This document shows positions 55,041 to 63,997 of a stretch of 64,000 nt of DNA, piece by piece. How positions within the stretch are numbered: position 1 is the stretch's first letter; each line of letters begins with the position of its first letter. The notes under the pieces are model-generated. The model did not search any database, was not told the origin of the DNA, and saw nothing but the letters and a program-made list of their open reading frames with translations. Origin of the DNA: Pasteurella oralis (GTDB lineage: Bacteria > Pseudomonadota > Gammaproteobacteria > Enterobacterales > Pasteurellaceae); NCBI RefSeq assembly GCF_002850605.1, contig NZ_NXGB01000004.1:124001-188000 (forward strand), read 5' to 3'. Both the position numbers and the translations under genes were made by a program.

Positions 55041-55916
55041 TCATCTTTTTGCTGTGCGTTTTAACGTTAACCATGCTAATAGCATGCCAATAATCAAACC
55101 TGAAATATGCGCAGTATTGCCCATTTCCACACCAAAAATAGGACTGATAAAACCTGTAATAATGCCAAGGATTAATATCATGGAAAATCCTGCTGGTAAA
55201 TTAAAATAATGTTTAGAACCAAATTTATCAAAGATAAAAACATAGCCTAACACCGCATAAACAACACCAGATAAACCAAAGAAATAAGGACCTGAGGCAA
55301 TATTTTGTGCAAATCCCGTCAATAATGCAGCAATAAGAAAAATTTGGCAAAGTTTAACTGTGCCAAAATGGTGTTCAATTGTGTGTCCAAATAGCCACCA
55401 CCACACTAGATTAAACGTAATATGAGTTAGTGATAAGTGAACAAATGTGTGGGATAAGTAACGCCAAATTTGCTGATATTGTGGTGAATTTTCAGGATAA
55501 TGCATCCATTCTGAAATAACTTGTTCATATCCTATGAATTGAAAAAAAGAAATAGTGAGGCAGAGAAAGGTAATAAAGAAAGTCAATTTACTGGTTTGTA
55601 AGAGTCTTTTTAATTTGCTGAGTTTAAGACCAGATTGGTTTAAAAATGCTTTTAACGAATAATGACTTGATTGAGTATCACCGCTTGTCCAACTGGCTTG
55701 TTCATATTTTTTATCAAAGGGTTGAGCCAAAAATTGTTCTTTTTCCGCAAGAATAGCCTGTAAATGCGGCGAATTTTCATCAACAAAGATATCTATTCGT
55801 TTGCCTTTTTGATCCTGAACTTCACGAAGTTCTACTTCAACGGAAAATTGTGCACGGATATAGTCTCGAAAGCGAAAAGCCAAAAGTGAGATTTCGCTAC
55901 CAAATAAATATTGCAT
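55041..55916 (-). CDS. glpG: Rhomboid intramembrane serine protease GlpG
   Basis: Cleaves membrane proteins within the lipid bilayer. The 291 residues have an N-terminal cytoplasmic domain (about 1-105) and six helices. Catalytic Ser is in FGLSGVVYAVLGY and the catalytic His in AHISGLIIGM. WRYLSHTFVHLSLTHITFNLVWWW, with its HxxxN oxyanion element, is intact. The cytoplasmic domain shows low similarity to E. coli, which is usual. Upstream of glpR; glpE, which comes first in E. coli, lies 1.5 kb away beyond two unrelated genes. Confidence 0.94.
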   Translation of the reverse strand: MQYLFGSEISLLAFRFRDYIRAQFSVEVELREVQDQKGKRIDIFVDENSPHLQAILAEKEQFLAQPFDKKYEQASWTSGDTQSSHYSLKAFLNQSGLKLSKLKRLLQTSKLTFFITFLCLTISFFQFIGYEQVISEWMHYPENSPQYQQIWRYLSHTFVHLSLTHITFNLVWWWLFGHTIEHHFGTVKLCQIFLIAALLTGFAQNIASGPYFFGLSGVVYAVLGYVFIFDKFGSKHYFNLPAGFSMILILGIITGFISPIFGVEMGNTAHISGLIIGMLLAWLTLKRTAKR

Positions 55917-56042
55917 TTTTTATTCCTTATTTTATGACGTTGTACCATCGTAAATGGAGGTACTTTAAAATGAAAATAAAAATCGTTAATTAGAATAACT
56001 ATTAGGATAAGCTGAATCTTTCAATGTTTGCTTTACATGCGA

Positions 56043-56067
56043 AAACAGCCCATTGATTGGGCTGTTT
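56043..56067 (-). terminator. Hairpin after the trimeric autotransporter gene
   Basis: A 10-bp stem (AAACAGCCCA / TGGGCTGTTT) with a 5-base loop lies 9 bp beyond the stop at 56076. Its minus-strand T tail is short. Confidence 0.7.
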
Positions 56068-56075
56068 CCACTTTT

Positions 56076-56903
56076 TTACCAAGCAAAATTAATTGCAGTA
56101 TTATAAGTAAGGCGACTACTTGGACTAACTGCAATGCCCGCACGTGTTGCCACATGTTGGTTAAAACGATATCCAATACCAACAGCAAGCGCTGTTTGAG
56201 TATGATAGCCACCTATTGAAGCGGTAAAGTTGAGTTTATGTTTTTCATCAGGCTGGAATAAACCACTAAGTGCCGCTTGAGTTGCGAGTCCTGCATTCAT
56301 TTTCTTATCTAATCGACGTAAGTCTTGCTGTAATGCTTGAATCTTGTGATCAAGCTGTTTCATGATATCGGTATTATCTAAGCGGAATGCTTGAGCGTAG
56401 TTTACTGGTAATAAATTAAAGTTATTTTGTTGAAATTTGGTAGAAAGATCAGCAAGTTGTTCTGTGGTATCAAGCGAGAAATTAGATAAGTTTTCTGTAT
56501 TTTCCTTAATTTTGTTCCCCTGATGTGCAATTTTTGAAGAATGAGCATTTAGGATTTTCTCAATATTTTCTATCGCAGTTGATGCTCCGATACTTGTGGC
56601 ATCTGCTTGTTTTTGTAATTCGCTAACACTATGTATTAATTCTTTAGTATAGTCGACTAAAACGTTAATTTTTTCACTATCTTTATAGCCATTCATGTTG
56701 TTTAGTTCGCCATAAAGTGATTGTGATTCAGCAGTACCATAAGGATTACAATAGTTAGATGGGGTAGAGCTATTACATATACTATCGAGTTCGTGTAAAT
56801 GGTAGTTCGGATCATAAGCTGTTGAACTACTTGTTGTTGGTGCGGCAAAAATGTGGTTTGATAGGAAAATGGATAATAAAAAAGCGGTTTTTGAATGTTT
56901 CAT
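56076..56903 (-). CDS. Small trimeric autotransporter with a YadA-type anchor
   Basis: Predicted surface protein of 275 residues (ATG at 56903). A signal peptide ends near IFAAPT. A short passenger of about 90 residues contains two cysteines (DSICNSSTPSNYCNPYG). A coiled-coil stalk spans about 80-195, with heptad-like stretches such as ENIEKILNAHSSKIAHQGNKI. The C-terminal anchor (about 195-275) has LDKKMNAGLATQAALSGLF and GYHTQTALAVGIGYRFN, ending in INFAW, as expected of YadA anchors. There is no beta-roll head or repeated adhesin module, so it is unusually small, and cysteines are rare in this class. It interrupts the glpE-glpG order. Confidence 0.85.
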   Translation of the reverse strand: MKHSKTAFLLSIFLSNHIFAAPTTSSSTAYDPNYHLHELDSICNSSTPSNYCNPYGTAESQSLYGELNNMNGYKDSEKINVLVDYTKELIHSVSELQKQADATSIGASTAIENIEKILNAHSSKIAHQGNKIKENTENLSNFSLDTTEQLADLSTKFQQNNFNLLPVNYAQAFRLDNTDIMKQLDHKIQALQQDLRRLDKKMNAGLATQAALSGLFQPDEKHKLNFTASIGGYHTQTALAVGIGYRFNQHVATRAGIAVSPSSRLTYNTAINFAW

Positions 56904-57006
56904 TTGCAATAATCCTTATTATAAATAATCCATGATTTTTGAGTCGCTAATTATACCATTTTTTTATAAAAAGGTGATATTTATTAATATGTTATGAGAG
57001 GGAATA

Positions 57007-57318
57007 ATGAGTAGAGAAAATATGCCAACAGGCTTTAGTAGATTTAGTTGGGCAATCGCGCTTTTTTGTTTGCCAATATTATTATGGCCATTGGCATTAA
57101 CTATTTCGCCTAATTTGTTAAAAAGTGCGCATTTAACTGAAACAGAGATGACATTGATGTCAATTTTTTTATGGATATATCCATTTTGTTTAGCGATTAT
57201 TGCGCGTATTGCCTATCGCCTTCATCAACATAAACATGTTGTTGCACGTCATTTGTTGATCATAAGTGCGGTCATTTTTTATGGACTTTTATTCTATGTC
57301 GCCAGTGGGTTTAGTTAA
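57007..57318 (+). CDS. Small membrane protein of unknown function
   Basis: A 103-residue protein with three likely membrane helices: about 14-34 (FSWAIALFCLPILLWPLALTI), 47-66 (TLMSIFLWIYPFCLAIIARI) and 82-100 (LLIISAVIFYGLLFYVA). The ends and loops are short and basic (YRLHQHKHVVARH). I do not recognise a characterised family. The start at 57007 follows GAGAGGG. It runs divergently from the autotransporter and convergently to glpE, with a hairpin after it. An uptake sequence is inside (57264-57272). Confidence 0.72.
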   Translation: MSRENMPTGFSRFSWAIALFCLPILLWPLALTISPNLLKSAHLTETEMTLMSIFLWIYPFCLAIIARIAYRLHQHKHVVARHLLIISAVIFYGLLFYVASGFS

Positions 57319-57344
57319 CACCTAGCTTTTTATTAGTCAACTTG

Positions 57345-57372
57345 CGTAGGATAAGCGATAGCTTATCCTCGC
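57345..57372. other. Strong hairpin between convergent genes
   Basis: Nine-base perfect arms (AGGATAAGC / GCTTATCCT) with a GATA loop, extended by GCG/CGC. There is no T run on either side. It lies between the small membrane protein gene and glpE and may protect 3' ends or stop transcription with Rho. Confidence 0.6.
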
Positions 57373-57387
57373 AAAATATTCGTGTGA

Positions 57388-57711
57388 TTAAGCCATACTT
57401 TCTATTGGTAAGCCTTCTCGCTGCCAAGCTTCAAAGCCACCAGTTACGCTATAAACTTCTGTATAACCTTGTTCGATTAAATACATCGCCGCGCCACGAC
57501 TACTGATACCGTGATAACAAATCACGATCACAGGATGATCATCATCATACTCCAGCTCAAATTGTCCATAGCTTTGGTTGGTTAAATGAAAGGCATGTTG
57601 TGGATGCGCCGCAGCAAAATGTAGTGGATTACGAATATCTAATAAGGCAGCATCGCGTTGTTGCATTAATTGCCATGCTTGTTGTGGAGAAAGTTCAGCA
57701 AATTGTGACAT
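57388..57711 (-). CDS. glpE: Thiosulfate sulfurtransferase GlpE (single-domain rhodanese)
   Basis: Transfers sulfur from thiosulfate to cyanide or thiol acceptors. The 107 residues match E. coli GlpE (108). The catalytic cysteine is in [15 protein letters not shown], and [20 protein letters not shown] is the CDC25-like N-terminal strand pair. It is separated from glpG and glpR by two unrelated genes, so the usual operon is split and glpE must be expressed alone. Confidence 0.94.
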   Translation of the reverse strand: MSQFAELSPQQAWQLMQQRDAALLDIRNPLHFAAAHPQHAFHLTNQSYGQFELEYDDDHPVIVICYHGISSRGAAMYLIEQGYTEVYSVTGGFEAWQREGLPIESMA

Positions 57712-57892
57712 AAATATTTCTTTTGAGATGTTTAAAAGTTGGTCAATATAGCATTTTTACTGCGAAAGAAAAACACAGTATCCGTATGGAATTAATTTGT
57801 GAGAAATTCGTGATTTTTAAACCGCACTTTTTGACCCTGTGGCATTTTTTTCTTATTATGCAATCACTATTTTTTGTTTAAGGGCAACTTTT

Positions 57893-59392
57893 ATGCAATA
57901 TCTTTTATCACAAACGGAACAAGGACAACAGCTTGGTATCACTGCCAAAATGGCAAATCGCCATGGCTTGATCGCAGGTGCAACTGGGACAGGAAAAACC
58001 GTAACATTACGTACAATGGCAGAAGCCTTTAGTGACGATGGCGTGCCTGTGTTTTTAGTTGATGTAAAAGGGGACTTATCTGGTTTAGTTAAAGCAGGTC
58101 AATTTCAAGGAAAAATCGCGGAACGTATTGAACAGTTTGGTCTAGGGGGAGAACATTATTTAAATGGCTATCCTGTATCGTTTTGGGATGTGTTTGGTGA
58201 AACAGGGATTCCATTGCGTACTACGATTTCTGAAATGGGACCGCTATTATTATCTCGTTTATTGAATTTAAATGCGACACAAGAAGGTTTGTTAAATTTG
58301 GTTTTCCGTGTTGCAGATGATAAAGGGCTATTGTTGATCGATTTAAAAGATTTACGTGCTATGTTGAAATATGTTGCCGATAATGCGAAAGTCTTTCAAT
58401 TAGAATACGGCAATGTATCTGCTGCTAGTGTCGGTGCGATTCAGCGTGCATTATTGGCATTAGAAAATGAAGGGGCAGCAAATTTGTTTGGTGAGCCTGC
58501 CTTAAATTTAGAGGATTGGTTACAAACTCGTGATGGGCGAGGTGTCATAAATGTCCTAAATTCAGAAAAATTAATTAATTCGCCAAAAATGTATAGTGCT
58601 TTTTTATTATGGTTAATGGCAGAATTATTTGAAAATTTACCTGAAGTAGGTGATCCAGATAAACCAAAATTTGTGATGTTCTTTGATGAGGCGCATTTAC
58701 TATTTGATGGAGCACCAGCAGTATTAGTTGATAAAGTGGAACAAGTTGTACGTTTAATTCGTTCTAAAGGGGTTGGTGTGTATTTTGTGACGCAAAATCC
58801 GCTAGATTTACCAGATACCGTATTGGGACAATTAGGTAACCGTGTACAGCATGCGTTACGCGCATTTACCCCTCGTGATCAAAAAGCGGTCAAAGCAGCG
58901 GCAGAAACGTTCCGTACTAATCCTAAAATTAATGTTACAGAAACGATCACCACACTGGGTGTAGGACAAGCGTTGGTGTCTTTCCTAGATGAAAAAGGTA
59001 TGCCATCACCTGTCGAAGTGGCTTATATTTTTCCTCCTCGTAGCCAGTTAAAACCTATTTCAGTAGAAGAACGCACAGCTTGGGTAAAAGATGATGAGAT
59101 TTATCCGTTCTATCGTGATTTCGTGGATAATGAATCTGCTTTTGAAGTGTTGAATCAGCAGGCTGATTTAGCCGCTGTGGCACAAAAACAGGCAGAACAA
59201 GCACAAGCGGAAAAAGAAAATGGTTTAATGGGCAGTTTAAGTCGTATGATTTTTGGGACGAAAAAGCGCGGCGAAAAATTAACAGTGACTGAAGAAATTG
59301 TCAGTGGTGTTGCTAAATCAGTGGGTCGCAGCATTCGTAGTCAAGTCACCAGACAAATTATGCGTGGCATTATGGGCGCGTTGAAGAAGTAA
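57893..59392 (+). CDS. yjgR: HerA-like ATPase of the YjgR (DUF853) family
   Basis: Predicted P-loop ATPase related to HerA and FtsK helicases, of unconfirmed cellular role. The 499 residues (ATG at 57893 after AAGGG) start with LLSQTEQGQQLGITAKMANRHG. Walker A is GATGTGKT at 29-36, Walker B is FVMFFDEAHLLF, and VYFVTQNPLDLPDTVLGQLGNRVQHALRAFTPRDQKAV is the family's signature. A longer reading at the front lacks a ribosome site. An uptake sequence overlaps the stop codon by one base. Confidence 0.93.
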   Translation: MQYLLSQTEQGQQLGITAKMANRHGLIAGATGTGKTVTLRTMAEAFSDDGVPVFLVDVKGDLSGLVKAGQFQGKIAERIEQFGLGGEHYLNGYPVSFWDVFGETGIPLRTTISEMGPLLLSRLLNLNATQEGLLNLVFRVADDKGLLLIDLKDLRAMLKYVADNAKVFQLEYGNVSAASVGAIQRALLALENEGAANLFGEPALNLEDWLQTRDGRGVINVLNSEKLINSPKMYSAFLLWLMAELFENLPEVGDPDKPKFVMFFDEAHLLFDGAPAVLVDKVEQVVRLIRSKGVGVYFVTQNPLDLPDTVLGQLGNRVQHALRAFTPRDQKAVKAAAETFRTNPKINVTETITTLGVGQALVSFLDEKGMPSPVEVAYIFPPRSQLKPISVEERTAWVKDDEIYPFYRDFVDNESAFEVLNQQADLAAVAQKQAEQAQAEKENGLMGSLSRMIFGTKKRGEKLTVTEEIVSGVAKSVGRSIRSQVTRQIMRGIMGALKK

Positions 59393-59446
59393 AGTGCGGT
59401 CAGTTTTGGCAAAGTTTTGCTGCTTTTTCATAGTGGCTAAATAGCA

Positions 59447-59480
59447 AAAAGCGCGTTGATCAATTGATCAGCGCGCTTTT
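59447..59480. terminator. Near-perfect palindromic bidirectional terminator
   Basis: A 34-bp palindrome (17-base arms beginning AAAAGCGCG and centred on TTGATCAATTGATCA, one mismatch) lies between convergent yjgR and dcuB. A and T runs on the outside give termination in both directions. Confidence 0.9.
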
Positions 59481-59495
59481 ACTTTAAATGACCAG

Positions 59496-60809
59496 TTATA
59501 GGAATAAATTAGCAAACAGTAAACCAAATCCTAAGCTAAATGCCATGCTTAATAAACCAGGTAGCATAAAGCTGTGGTTGAAGATGAATTTACCGATGCG
59601 GGTTGTACCTGTTGTATCAAAGTCGATTGACGCAATGATTGGACCGTAGTTTGGAATGAAGAAATAACCGTTCACAGCAACGAATGTACCAATCAGAATT
59701 GGCGCAGGGATACCTAGTGCGATACCGAGTGGGAATAAGGTAGCTACTGTTGCGCCTTGGCTGTTAACTAACACTGACAGTCCAAAGAGCGCAAACGCAA
59801 ATGTCCAAGGAGCGCTTTCTACTAAGTATTTTACGGCGTCTTTTACTTGGGCAAGATGTGCTTGCATTAAGGTATCACCTAACCAAGCAATACCAAAGAT
59901 GGCAATCACTGCACGCATACCTGCATGGAAAACTGAGCCTTTAGTAACAGCTGTACCGTCTGGTTTACAGATAAGCATAATGAGTGCACCAGCAGATAAC
60001 ATCACGATTTCAATTGTGTGTGCCATACCCATTGGTTTGTTATCAAACATAGGGCGTAAGCTTGCAAAAGTCCCCATTAATACCACAAGTAATGCCGCAG
60101 TGAGGAAAATACTGACAGAAATTTTAGCTGATTGAGACACTTCAATTTCATCAATAGTGGATTGTACTTGGCTTTCTTTAACATATTCAGGATCTTGCAG
60201 TTTGGCTAAATAAATTGGGTCTTCATGTAATTCTTTACCCATCTTATTCACAAAAAGACAAGCAACGAAAAGCCCTAACACAGTCGCAGGAATAGTGACA
60301 CTTAATACATTACCTAGTGTGATACCTTGTGCCTCTAAGTAGTTCACTACAGCAACTACTGCTGCAGCAATTGGACTGGCGACAATAGCAAACTGGGAAG
60401 CGATCACTGCCATTGATAATGGGCGCTCTGGGCGTACACCATTGTGGCGACTGACTTCTGCGATAACGGGCAAGACTGAATAAGCTACGTGACCAGTCCC
60501 CGCTAATACAGTGAATGTCCAAGTCACAGCGGGTGCCATAAAGGTAATATATTTCGGATTTTTACGTAAAATACGTGCCGCGATTTTGATCATATAATCT
60601 AAACCGCCTGCGGCTTGCATTGCAGCTGCAGCAGAAACGACAGCCATGATCATAAACATGACATCGATAGGTAATCCTGCTGGTTTTAAACCGAAGCCAA
60701 AAGAGAGAATAGCAAGACCTAAGCCCCCCATGACTCCAAGTCCAATACCGCCAATACGTGCACCGACTAAAATACATAGTAATACTATGCCAAATTGAAT
60801 GAAGAACAT
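59496..60809 (-). CDS. dcuB: Anaerobic C4-dicarboxylate transporter, Dcu family (DcuB-type)
   Basis: Exchanges fumarate for succinate, or imports aspartate or malate, during anaerobic growth. The 437 residues give about ten helices. [65 protein letters not shown] and [23 protein letters not shown] are Dcu signatures. Some segments resemble DcuA (AMQxAGGLDY) and others DcuB (GTGHVxYxxLP), so the A/B label is provisional; H. influenzae has one such gene, called dcuB. The FNR-type promoter upstream agrees with anaerobic induction. Confidence 0.92.
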   Translation of the reverse strand: MFFIQFGIVLLCILVGARIGGIGLGVMGGLGLAILSFGFGLKPAGLPIDVMFMIMAVVSAAAAMQAAGGLDYMIKIAARILRKNPKYITFMAPAVTWTFTVLAGTGHVAYSVLPVIAEVSRHNGVRPERPLSMAVIASQFAIVASPIAAAVVAVVNYLEAQGITLGNVLSVTIPATVLGLFVACLFVNKMGKELHEDPIYLAKLQDPEYVKESQVQSTIDEIEVSQSAKISVSIFLTAALLVVLMGTFASLRPMFDNKPMGMAHTIEIVMLSAGALIMLICKPDGTAVTKGSVFHAGMRAVIAIFGIAWLGDTLMQAHLAQVKDAVKYLVESAPWTFAFALFGLSVLVNSQGATVATLFPLGIALGIPAPILIGTFVAVNGYFFIPNYGPIIASIDFDTTGTTRIGKFIFNHSFMLPGLLSMAFSLGFGLLFANLFL

Positions 60810-60892
60810 AACGTATCCTTATGTTGTAAGGTTGAACAAAGATTAAGATAAGAAACTATAGGTTGTATTCATACTCGCGTAGAATCGCGCCT

Positions 60893-60934
60893 AATATAGC
60901 AATAAATAGGTAGGCTATCTATAATGTAGATCAA
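60893..60934 (-). promoter_or_regulatory. FNR-type promoter of the dcu gene
   Basis: Minus-strand TTGAT-CTAC-ATTAT (60921-60934) has one perfect FNR half-site and three of five bases in the other. A -10-like TATATT (60893-60898) is centred 32 bp away, the exact class II spacing. The start codon lies 83 bp further. Confidence 0.6.
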
Positions 60935-61019
60935 TTAAAATTTGAATACTTCCTTTGAAAGATGAATAAACTGCGGTTATACTTAAGACCTCATTTTGAA
61001 ACTTAACACTGAGATAAAA

Positions 61020-61460
61020 ATGCAAGAATTTATTCCAATGGCAAAAGCCTTTGCTCAAAATCATACATTAATGGTGCTCGCTTGGGTAATGGTGTTTTTT
61101 ACGGTTATTTATACTTTTTTTAAAGACTTTACATCTAAAGTGAAAGTTGTAACTAACGCAGAAGCAGTTAGTTTAATGAATAATGAAAATGCAGTTGTGG
61201 TGGATTTACGTTCAATCGATGAATTTGCTCATGGTCACATTATTAATAGCTTAAATATTTTACCCGCAGAAATTAAAAAGAATAATGTCGGTAAAATTAA
61301 CCAACATAAAGACACGCCTGTCATTCTCGTTTGTGCAACAGGTATGAGTGCAGGCGCATCGGCTGAATTGCTCGTTAAACAAGGTTTTAACCAAGTTTAT
61401 ACATTAAAAGAAGGCATTACAGGCTGGCGCGCTGCAAATTTACCTTTAATTAAAAAATAA
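61020..61460 (+). CDS. yibN: Membrane-anchored rhodanese-like protein YibN
   Basis: A 146-residue protein with one N-terminal membrane helix (about 17-38, [19 protein letters not shown]) and a rhodanese domain. [24 protein letters not shown] matches E. coli YibN. The catalytic position is in [12 protein letters not shown], with Cys near residue 104 displaced from its usual loop position, so activity is doubtful. The ATG at 61020 is preferred to a TTG eight codons earlier. yibN-secB-gpsA-cysE follows E. coli order, but grxC, normally between yibN and secB, is missing. Confidence 0.92.
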   Translation: MQEFIPMAKAFAQNHTLMVLAWVMVFFTVIYTFFKDFTSKVKVVTNAEAVSLMNNENAVVVDLRSIDEFAHGHIINSLNILPAEIKKNNVGKINQHKDTPVILVCATGMSAGASAELLVKQGFNQVYTLKEGITGWRAANLPLIKK

Positions 61461-61477
61461 ATCATAAGGACTTAAAA

Positions 61478-61990
61478 ATGGCTGAAGAAAATAAAGTAGT
61501 AGAAAAAGAAGAACAAGAAGTTCAACCTGTATTACAAATTCAACGTATTTATGTGAAAGACGTGTCGTTTGAGGCACCAAATTTGCCACATATTTTCCAA
61601 CAAGATTGGGATCCAAAATTAGGCTTTGATTTAAGTACAGAAGCAAAACAGGTCGGTGACGATTTATACGAAGTTTGTTTAAATATTTCAGTCGAAACCA
61701 CAATGGAAAGCACAGGTGATGTTGCATTTATTTGTGAAGTAAAACAAGCGGGTGTATTCACTATTAGTGGTTTAGAAGATATGCAAATGGCACATTGTTT
61801 GACTTCGCAATGTCCAAGCATGTTATTCCCATATGCACGTGAATTGGTTTCAAGCTTAGTTAATCGTGGAACATTCCCTGCATTGAATCTTTCACCAGTG
61901 AATTTCGATGCGTTGTTTATGGACTATTTACAACGCCAAGAACAACAAGCTGAACAAAATACTGAACAAGAAAACAAAGAAGTTCATTAA
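61478..61990 (+). CDS. secB: Protein-export chaperone SecB
   Basis: Tetrameric chaperone that keeps precursor proteins unfolded and hands them to SecA. The 170 residues hold the core [21 protein letters not shown], the [27 protein letters not shown] strands and [31 protein letters not shown]. Acidic, glutamine-rich tails occur at both ends ([16 protein letters not shown]). It begins 17 bp after yibN. A terminator hairpin follows, so gpsA probably has its own start. Confidence 0.98.
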   Translation: MAEENKVVEKEEQEVQPVLQIQRIYVKDVSFEAPNLPHIFQQDWDPKLGFDLSTEAKQVGDDLYEVCLNISVETTMESTGDVAFICEVKQAGVFTISGLEDMQMAHCLTSQCPSMLFPYARELVSSLVNRGTFPALNLSPVNFDALFMDYLQRQEQQAEQNTEQENKEVH

Positions 61991-61999
61991 TCTATCTCT

Positions 62000-62028
62000 T
62001 TTCGCTCTCGCTTCGGGAGCGAAATTTT
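62000..62028 (+). terminator. secB terminator
   Basis: An 8-bp stem (TTTCGCTC / GAGCGAAA) around a short loop containing CTTCGG, followed by TTTTAT, 10 bp after the secB stop. Confidence 0.85.
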
Positions 62029-62097
62029 ATCACTTACTCTAGTTAAGATGATGTCTATTTTCCTCACTCAATTCCACAATTTTGCGGGAGTATAAGT

Positions 62098-63111
62098 ATG
62101 AATACAACTGTTGCCACTTCTCCAATTACTGTGCTTGGTGCAGGTTCGTATGGTACAGCATTGGCTATCGCATTTTCGCGAAATGGATTCCCTACTTATC
62201 TGTGGGGACATGATCCTGTACATATGCAACGTTTGAGTGAAGAACGGCAGAATAATGCCTTTTTACCGAATATTGATTTTCCTGAAGCATTGCATATTGA
62301 AGCGGATTTAGCCACAGCAATAAGTCGTTCTCGTGATTTATTAATTGTTGTGCCAAGCCATGTTTTTGGTGAGGTCATTGAGAAAATTAAGCCGTATTTA
62401 CGTCCTGATCATCGTATTGCTTGGGCAACGAAAGGATTGGAGCGTGATACTGGGCGTTTATTGCAAGAAGTGATTGAAGAAAAACTCGGTACGCAATATC
62501 CATTGGCGGTATTATCTGGTCCAACATTCGCCAAAGAATTAGCTGCAGGCTTACCAACTGCAATTGCACTTGCTGCGAATAATGAGCAATTTGCTTTGGA
62601 ATTTCAGGCGCGTATTCATTGTAGTAAGCATTTCCGTGTGTATATCAATCAGGACATGATTGGAGTGCAATTAGGCGGTGCGATTAAAAATGTGATCGCG
62701 ATTAGCGCTGGTATGTCAGATGGCATGGGATTTGGTGCTAATGCGAGAACCGCATTGATTACTCGAGGCATTGCTGAGATTAGTCGTTTAGGCGCTTCTT
62801 TAGGTGCGAATCCAAATACTTTTATGGGAATGTCTGGTTTAGGTGATTTAGTATTGACCTGTACTGATGATCAGTCGCGTAATCGCCGTTTTGGCATTAT
62901 GCTTGGGCAGGGTTTTGCTGCGCAAACTGCAATGGATAACATTGGTCAAGTGGTCGAAGGTTTTTATAATGCGAAGGAAGCTTATTTACTAGCACAGCGA
63001 CAAGGTATTGAAATGCCGATTACTGAACAAGTTTATCAAGTCTTGTTCTGTGGTAAAAATGCGCAAGAAGTTGCTGCTAGCTTACTAGGACGTGAGCGTA
63101 AAGGCGAATAA
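62098..63111 (+). CDS. gpsA: Glycerol-3-phosphate dehydrogenase (NAD(P)+)
   Basis: Reduces dihydroxyacetone phosphate to sn-glycerol-3-phosphate for phospholipid synthesis. The 337 residues begin with the Rossmann motif [12 protein letters not shown] (near 13-24). The catalytic lysine is in [21 protein letters not shown], and [22 protein letters not shown] is the substrate domain signature. It is followed by cysE after 28 bp, as in E. coli. Confidence 0.98.
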   Translation: MNTTVATSPITVLGAGSYGTALAIAFSRNGFPTYLWGHDPVHMQRLSEERQNNAFLPNIDFPEALHIEADLATAISRSRDLLIVVPSHVFGEVIEKIKPYLRPDHRIAWATKGLERDTGRLLQEVIEEKLGTQYPLAVLSGPTFAKELAAGLPTAIALAANNEQFALEFQARIHCSKHFRVYINQDMIGVQLGGAIKNVIAISAGMSDGMGFGANARTALITRGIAEISRLGASLGANPNTFMGMSGLGDLVLTCTDDQSRNRRFGIMLGQGFAAQTAMDNIGQVVEGFYNAKEAYLLAQRQGIEMPITEQVYQVLFCGKNAQEVAASLLGRERKGE

Positions 63112-63139
63112 GCAAGGAAGATAAAAAGCGAGGGAAAAA

Positions 63140-63937
63140 ATGCCATTAGAAGTTTGGAATTATATTCGCCAAGAAGCAAAAGATTTAGTCGAAAATGAGC
63201 CTATTTTGGCGAGTTTTTTTCATGCAACTATTTTAAAACATCATAATTTAGGTAATGCATTAAGCTATATTTTAGCAAATAAATTAGCCAATCCGATTAT
63301 GCCTGCAATTGCATTGCGCGAGATTATTGAAGAAGCCTATCAGGCTCAACCAGATATTATTGATAGTGCCGCTTGTGATATTCGAGCAGTACGCCAGCGT
63401 GATCCCGCGGTAGAATTATGGTCAACACCATTATTATATTTAAAAGGTTTCCATGCTTTGCAAAGCCATCGTATTACACATTATTTGTGGCAACAAAATC
63501 GCAAAGCACTTGCGGTATATTTGCAAAATCAAATTTCTGTCGCTTTTGATGTGGATATTCATCCTGCCGCAGAAATTGGCTGCGGTATCATGTTTGATCA
63601 CGCCACAGGGATTGTGATTGGTGAAACCTCTGTGGTTGAAAATGATGTATCTATTTTGCAAGGTGTGACGTTAGGGGGAACAGGTAAAGAAACGGGGGAT
63701 CGTCACCCGAAAGTGCGTGAAGGTGTGATGATAGGTGCTGGAGCTAAAATTTTAGGTAATATTGAAGTTGGACGCTATGCTAAAATTGGTGCTAATTCAG
63801 TTGTCTTACAGCCTGTGCCTGAATATGCGACTGCTGCTGGTGTGCCAGCACGTGTGATCGGACGTGATAAGCAAGCGAAGCCCGCTTTCGAAATGAACCA
63901 ATATTTTAATGGTGATAATCCGAATGAAAATGAATAA
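63140..63937 (+). CDS. cysE: Serine O-acetyltransferase CysE
   Basis: Makes O-acetylserine from serine and acetyl-CoA, the first step of cysteine synthesis. The 265 residues consist of an N-terminal helical domain and a left-handed beta-helix of hexapeptide repeats. IGCGIMFDHATGIVIGETSVV contains the catalytic His, and GVTLGGTGKETGDRHPKV is the acetyl-CoA loop. The C-terminal tail ends in NPNENE rather than the usual Ile that docks in CysK, so the CysK interaction may be weak. Confidence 0.97.
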   Translation: MPLEVWNYIRQEAKDLVENEPILASFFHATILKHHNLGNALSYILANKLANPIMPAIALREIIEEAYQAQPDIIDSAACDIRAVRQRDPAVELWSTPLLYLKGFHALQSHRITHYLWQQNRKALAVYLQNQISVAFDVDIHPAAEIGCGIMFDHATGIVIGETSVVENDVSILQGVTLGGTGKETGDRHPKVREGVMIGAGAKILGNIEVGRYAKIGANSVVLQPVPEYATAAGVPARVIGRDKQAKPAFEMNQYFNGDNPNENE

Positions 63938-63947
63938 TGAGTAGCTG

Positions 63948-63976
63948 AAAGTGCGGTCAGTTTCCGCACTTTTTTG
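63948..63976 (+). terminator. cysE terminator built on an uptake sequence
   Basis: A 9-bp stem (AAAGTGCGG / CCGCACTTT) with a 7-base loop and T run, 11 bp after the cysE stop. The left arm is an exact uptake sequence; the right arm lacks its first base. Confidence 0.9.
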
Positions 63977-63997
63977 TTATATAAGGAGGTGAATAAG

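Larger units (their letters stand above)
2537..63957. repeat. Dispersed DNA uptake sequences (AAGTGCGGT)
   Basis: Exact copies on either strand begin at 2537, 3966, 4084, 8938, 10824, 11145, 11793, 13770, 16502, 17629, 20678, 22773, 27210, 29146, 30353, 31477, 33154, 33177, 35911, 39668, 40282, 40573, 44781, 45812, 48147, 48985, 50684, 50712, 54189, 57264, 57821, 59392 and 63949. The list was made by eye and may miss some. They allow preferential uptake of related DNA in the Haemophilus-type Pasteurellaceae. About half lie between genes. Confidence 0.95.
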
